Shown: piece by piece, positions 15,398 through 18,779 of the stretch
How the letters are laid out: every line of letters begins with the position of its first letter
Numbering within the stretch: position 1 is the stretch's first letter
DNA from: Bacteroidota bacterium
GTDB lineage: Bacteria > Bacteroidota > Ignavibacteria > UBA10030 > SZUA-254
NCBI GenBank assembly: GCA_004322375.1
Contig: SCUC01000025.1
Span: 1 to 18,779 of the forward strand
Direction of reading: 5' to 3'
Length of the DNA stretch: 18,779 nt
Position numbers and translations under genes: made by a program
The notes under the pieces: model-generated
Database searches by the model: none
Seen by the model: the letters and a program-made list of their open reading frames with translations, nothing else
What the model was told of the DNA's origin: nothing

Positions 15398-15943
15398 AAT
15401 ATATTGGCATAATTTTAGTTATCATAAGTAAGCATCACGATTTGTAATGTGATTTTAACTCAGTATTTTTCTATCCTTCACTTTTTGTTCATAAACGTCT
15501 TTTGTTAGGTGATATTTTCGTAAATGCTAAAGTTTAATGGATGAGATTACCTTTCTTTTGAAATTTCGATTGCGAACTATTCATACACTTTTAGGTTCGT
15601 TTTAGTACCTACAGCTTCATTACTATGACAGATTATGCAAAGTAACGTTGTAGTGTTCGCATAAAATTGTCAAGTCATTTATGCCCTTGCAAAATGACAT
15701 TATAACAAAAACGATAGTCTCTAACAATTTGCTGAATTAAATACATCACGTTCTTGTTTTTAGTTTATGTGTCATCCACAAGTATAAATCAATCAATAAC
15801 TTACACGTTTTTGCAAATTATCACCGTTATAACATAAATAATTTGCAGAGATAGAAAGGTGGATGTACTGTTGGTTCACGTGCTTGCTGCCTGAAACATG
15901 AATCCTGAAACATAAAAATTGAGGCAGCAAACCTCAAACCTGC
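15398..15943. other. AT-rich gene-free interval
   Basis: In 546 bp I see no convincing coding frame, tRNA, or repeat array. Small features are a 7-bp hairpin GCATAAA/TTTATGC (15659-15665, 15678-15684), a doubled CCTGAAACAT (15890-15899 and 15904-15913), and the inverted repeat 15884-15930. It separates the split HNH gene from the response regulator; both are on the minus strand, so it must contain the HNH promoter, but none can be picked with confidence. Confidence 0.6.
15884..15930 (-). terminator. Possible terminator hairpin after the response regulator
   Basis: TTGCTGCCT (15884-15892) and AGGCAGCAA (15922-15930) form a perfect 9-bp stem with a 29-nt loop, beginning 13 bp beyond the stop codon of the minus-strand response regulator. 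The position fits transcription termination, but no T run follows and the loop is long, so an intergenic repeat without this role is possible. Confidence 0.35.
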
Positions 15944-16576
15944 TTATTTCTTTAGATATTTCAACACCGCTTCCGTTCGCGAGCGGACTTGAAGCTTTTC
16001 GTAAATATTGCGAAGGTGTGTGCGTACCGTTTCTATACTAATAAAGAGGATATCGGCAATTTCTTTGTAACGGTAGCCTTTGGCAAGGTAGGAAAGAATT
16101 TCGTTTTCGCGCGGGGAGAGGTTTTCCGTTTCATTAGTAACGGAATTCATTTTTTGGAATGCTTGAACCACTTTCCGCGCTATCTGGCTGGACATTGGGG
16201 ATCCGCCGTTATGCAAATCTTGAATGGCTTCCAACAGCTTTGATGGAGGAGTTTTCTTCAAAATGTATCCGCTGGCGCCTGAGACAAGAGAATCGTAAAT
16301 CCTTTCATCATCTTCATAGATGGTTTGCATCATTATCTGAATGGAAGGATTGGTAGCTTTGAGCTTTCGAACACATTCGATGCCGGACATCCCCGGTAAT
16401 TGTATATCCATTAAAATGATGTCGGGCGCATCTTTGTCTATATTCTTAATTGCCGCTTCTGCCGTGGGATAGGTTGCTACGCATGAAAATCCATCAGAAC
16501 CGTTAATTAAAACGGATAATCCTTCTCTTATAACTTTATTATCTTCTACTATAGCAACTGTGATGGGCATGTTCAT
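15944..16576 (-). CDS. NarL/LuxR family response regulator
   Basis: A DNA-binding response regulator of 210 residues. The receiver domain has E11-D12 (VEDN) as the acidic pocket, D57 in IILMDIQLPGMSG as the phosphorylation site, T85 in IMMQT as the switch residue and K107 in YILKKTP as the conserved Lys, so it should be phosphorylatable. The LuxR-type helix-turn-helix covers about 150-207 (LSPRENEILSYLAKGYRYKEIA, then IETVRTHLRNIYEKLQVRSR). It lies 111 bp downstream of the histidine kinase on the same strand and is its probable partner. A second Met at residue 3 is an equally possible start; no Shine-Dalgarno decides between them. Its targets are unknown; the GH-A/glycosylasparaginase operon on the same strand is a candidate but nothing in the sequence shows it. 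Confidence 0.95.
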   Translation of the reverse strand: MNMPITVAIVEDNKVIREGLSVLINGSDGFSCVATYPTAEAAIKNIDKDAPDIILMDIQLPGMSGIECVRKLKATNPSIQIMMQTIYEDDERIYDSLVSGASGYILKKTPPSKLLEAIQDLHNGGSPMSSQIARKVVQAFQKMNSVTNETENLSPRENEILSYLAKGYRYKEIADILFISIETVRTHLRNIYEKLQVRSRTEAVLKYLKK

Positions 16577-16640
16577 AAAATAAGGGATTTATCGGTGTAA
16601 GTCAATCACCCAAACGTAGTATTTCGTTGGTGAGTGGTGA

Positions 16641-16678
16641 GTTGGTTAACTGGTTAATTTGTTAATTTGTTAATTGGT
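16641..16678. repeat. GTTAATTT tandem repeat between kinase and regulator
   Basis: The gap between the kinase stop and the regulator start holds four or five imperfect GTTAATTT/GTTAACTG units. It is low-complexity DNA like the other intergenic repeats of this window, with no visible terminator, so co-transcription of kinase and regulator remains possible. Confidence 0.55.
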
Positions 16679-16687
16679 ACAAGTATC

Positions 16688-18778
16688 TTAGATGTTGAAG
16701 GCGATAGTGATTTTGGTTCCATAATTTTTTTCAGAGACTATCTCGAAGGCGCCATTGATTGCTACAGTGCGTTTTTTCATATTAAATAAGCCATTTCCGA
16801 AAGCTGAGGCGTTTTCAGAAGAAAAACCTGTTCCGTTATCTTGTATTACAATAGAGAGTGTTTTTTGGTCAAGAATAAACTGTAGCTGTACAACTGTAGC
16901 ATGAGAATGTTTTGCCGCGTTTGTTAACGCTTCTTTTACGACAAGCAGGATGTTACGCCGGTGTTCGCCGGAGAGAGGCAATTCAGGAATCGAATCCGGG
17001 ATAATGAACCTGCATTGAATTTCCGTTACTTCAAAAAATCCCGATGCGTACTCACGGATGAACGAAACCAAATTGTCTAACCGGTCATTCTTTGGATTTA
17101 TTGCCCACACTATTTCACTGATGCTATCTACAACATCGCGAGCAGTGTTGGAAATTTTTTGCAAGTGTTGTTCCATCGCGCCGCTATTGTTAATATCCCT
17201 GCGCGCAATCTCGCTCATGATAGCGATTTTTGTCAAGTTCGCGCCGATCTCATCGTGCATGTCTTCGGAAATTCGGGCGCGTTCCCGTTCCATCGCGCGC
17301 TCCCGTTCAATTTTCTCAAGCTGTAAGCGTACTTTTCGAAGCTCAAAATATCGTATCGTTCCACCAAGGGAGAACAGCGCAGCGATTGCTGAAATGCTCA
17401 AGAACCACCAGGTTTTCCAAAATGGGGGCACGACAATTACTTTAAGAGAAATTCCGCGCTCGTTCCAAACTCCATCGTTGTTGGAACCCTTCACATGAAA
17501 AATATATTCGCCTGCGTCAAGATGCGTGTAACGTACCTCGCGTTTCGTCCCGCAGTAAATCCAATTGTTTTCAAATCCTTCAAGCCAATACGCGTATTGA
17601 TTTTTTTCCGGGTTGCTGTACTCCAGCGCGACAAATCGCAATGAAAAAATATCTTCTTCATAACTAAATGTAACATGAGAAAGCCCGGAAATCTCTCCAT
17701 TCATCAGGACAGGCGAATCAAGCTTTTTCATACCTGTGAACGAAAGTTGGGGGATGTTGGGGTTATCCCTGATGGAATCCGGATGAAAAATATTGAATCC
17801 ATTAATGCCGCCAAAGTACATCTCTCCTCTAGAATTTTTATAGAATGCCCCGCTGTTAAACTCGGTTGACTGCAATCCATCTTCGAGTCCATAGTTACGA
17901 AAGGTAGTAGTGACCGGATTAAAACAGGTGATACCCTTGTTCGTGCTAATCCAGAGATTATTGTTTGCATCTTCAAGAATGCCATAGATGAACGCGCTGG
18001 ATAAACCATCTTCTTCAAAGTATTTTATAAAATTGCCGGTGTTGGGATCAAATTTGTTCAGACCATGCTCGGTGCCTATCCAGATGCTGTTATTCTCGCT
18101 TCGGATGATGACATTCACTATGTTATGACTTAACGATGTTGGTGCATCTTTCTTATGCGTAAAGGTTGTGCAGGTTCGGGATCGCGGGTCGAACCGGTTA
18201 ATACCCCCATCATACGTTCCAAGCCAGAGAATACCCTGTGTATCTTCGAAGATACATCGCACAGAAGCGCTTTTTATACCGGGACACCGTTCCGCAGTAA
18301 GGCTCATATTCTCGAATTCACCGGTCGCAGGGTCAAACGAAAACAACTCAGATTGCGTACTGAACCACAATACTCCCGAACGAGATTGGCATATTGCCTT
18401 GACTTCCGGGGAGCCATAAAATTCATTAGGCATGATACGGTTGAATTCGCGGCGAGTCTCATTAAATTTCAGCAACCCGTAGGATGTTCCCGCCCACATT
18501 GTGTTATTCTTGTCGAAGCAAATTGCGTTGACCGTTACCCCTTTCCCTTGTCCGTGGTTTTCTTGACTCTCCGATAAGTATTGGGTAAACCGGTTTGAAG
18601 TCTTATCCCAGAGCGTTAGTCCATGCTCATACGTCCCAATCAAAACGCGATTCCTGCTATCCTCGATGATTGCTCTGAGGAAATTTCCGCTTAACGTATT
18701 TGATGAACGTTCTTCTTTTTTGATATGCCTGAATTTCGGAGGGTGCGGATTGTATTTATATATTCCATCGCCATCCAT
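16688..18778 (-). CDS. Membrane histidine kinase with Reg_prop beta-propeller and Y_Y_Y sensor (N-terminus cut)
   Basis: A sensor kinase of which 696 C-terminal residues are visible; the frame is open at the window edge and begins inside a propeller blade (GIYKYNPHPPKF), so the Met at the edge is not the start. Residues 1-335 hold about seven two-component propeller units such as NNTMWAGTSYGLLKFN, QGILWLGTYDGGINRFDP and NSIWIGTEHGLNKFDPNTG. A Y_Y_Y domain (about 375-450, QYAYWLEGFENNWIYCG) precedes one transmembrane helix (456-477). A charged coiled stretch (LEKIERERAMERERARI) leads into HisKA_3 with H508 in EDMHDEIGANL. The HATPase has N620 (VKEALTNAAKHSHA), D647-x-G649 and GNGLFNMKKR. No receiver or AraC domain is fused, unlike the hybrid kinases of Bacteroides polysaccharide loci. 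The signal is probably an extracellular ligand, perhaps a glycan. Confidence 0.95.
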   Translation of the reverse strand: MDGDGIYKYNPHPPKFRHIKKEERSSNTLSGNFLRAIIEDSRNRVLIGTYEHGLTLWDKTSNRFTQYLSESQENHGQGKGVTVNAICFDKNNTMWAGTSYGLLKFNETRREFNRIMPNEFYGSPEVKAICQSRSGVLWFSTQSELFSFDPATGEFENMSLTAERCPGIKSASVRCIFEDTQGILWLGTYDGGINRFDPRSRTCTTFTHKKDAPTSLSHNIVNVIIRSENNSIWIGTEHGLNKFDPNTGNFIKYFEEDGLSSAFIYGILEDANNNLWISTNKGITCFNPVTTTFRNYGLEDGLQSTEFNSGAFYKNSRGEMYFGGINGFNIFHPDSIRDNPNIPQLSFTGMKKLDSPVLMNGEISGLSHVTFSYEEDIFSLRFVALEYSNPEKNQYAYWLEGFENNWIYCGTKREVRYTHLDAGEYIFHVKGSNNDGVWNERGISLKVIVVPPFWKTWWFLSISAIAALFSLGGTIRYFELRKVRLQLEKIERERAMERERARISEDMHDEIGANLTKIAIMSEIARRDINNSGAMEQHLQKISNTARDVVDSISEIVWAINPKNDRLDNLVSFIREYASGFFEVTEIQCRFIIPDSIPELPLSGEHRRNILLVVKEALTNAAKHSHATVVQLQFILDQKTLSIVIQDNGTGFSSENASAFGNGLFNMKKRTVAINGAFEIVSEKNYGTKITIAFNI

Positions 18779-18779
18779 G

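Noticed and set aside
15659..15684. Hairpin GCATAAA/TTTATGC and a minus-strand TTGACA at 15668-15673 as a promoter or operator
   Set aside because: No acceptable -10 element follows at normal spacing, and a 7-bp AT-rich palindrome is expected by chance in AT-rich DNA.
18776..18778. ATG at the right edge as the start of the histidine kinase
   Set aside because: It falls within a propeller blade, no signal peptide follows, and proteins of this architecture have many more propeller repeats upstream.

Overview
The window looks like a chromosomal stretch from a member of the Bacteroidota/Ignavibacteriota (FCB) side of the tree. This is inferred from gene content: a secreted GH20 hexosaminidase with a chitobiase-type C-terminal domain, a long NagB-like protein fused to a PIG-L/LmbE-type domain, a two-component kinase with a Reg_prop beta-propeller and Y_Y_Y domain, few clear Shine-Dalgarno sequences, and many short AT-rich repeats between genes. 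No ribosomal or tRNA gene is present, so the lineage cannot be fixed more closely.

Left part, plus strand (1-6287): the 3' part of a sugar-nucleotidyltransferase-like gene cut by the window edge; a secreted GH20 beta-N-acetylhexosaminidase; a secreted NPCBM-GH27 alpha-galactosidase-like enzyme with a good ribosome binding site; and a monofunctional proline dehydrogenase. The last is flanked by TCTAAAAT-type repeats and ends in a long hairpin that also holds the stop codon of the convergent next gene.

Middle part, minus strand (6348-14435): a NagB-like/PIG-L fusion, cutC, an IS200-like (Y1/HUH) transposase flanked by two nearly identical 98-bp direct repeats full of hairpins (a REPtron-like unit), a Tat-type glycosylasparaginase, and a 1049-residue Tat-exported clan GH-A glycoside hydrolase 9 bp upstream of the glycosylasparaginase.

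Right part, minus strand (14436-18779): a G-rich tract, an HNH-type endonuclease gene split into two overlapping frames at an A6 run, 546 bp of AT-rich sequence without a gene, and a two-component pair. The pair is a NarL/LuxR response regulator preceded by a propeller-type histidine kinase whose N-terminus lies outside the window.

The enzymes fit one theme, which is inference: breakdown of N-linked or other glycoprotein glycans. The GH-A and GH27 enzymes would trim the outer glycan, GH20 would release N-acetylhexosamine, glycosylasparaginase would cut the GlcNAc-Asn bond, and the NagB/PIG-L fusion would process amino-sugar phosphate. Proline dehydrogenase could feed on the peptide part. CutC sits inside this cluster, which suggests a role other than copper handling. 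The least explained items are the repeat-flanked transposase unit, the split HNH gene, and the NagB-like fusion whose usual active-site Glu appears to be Val.
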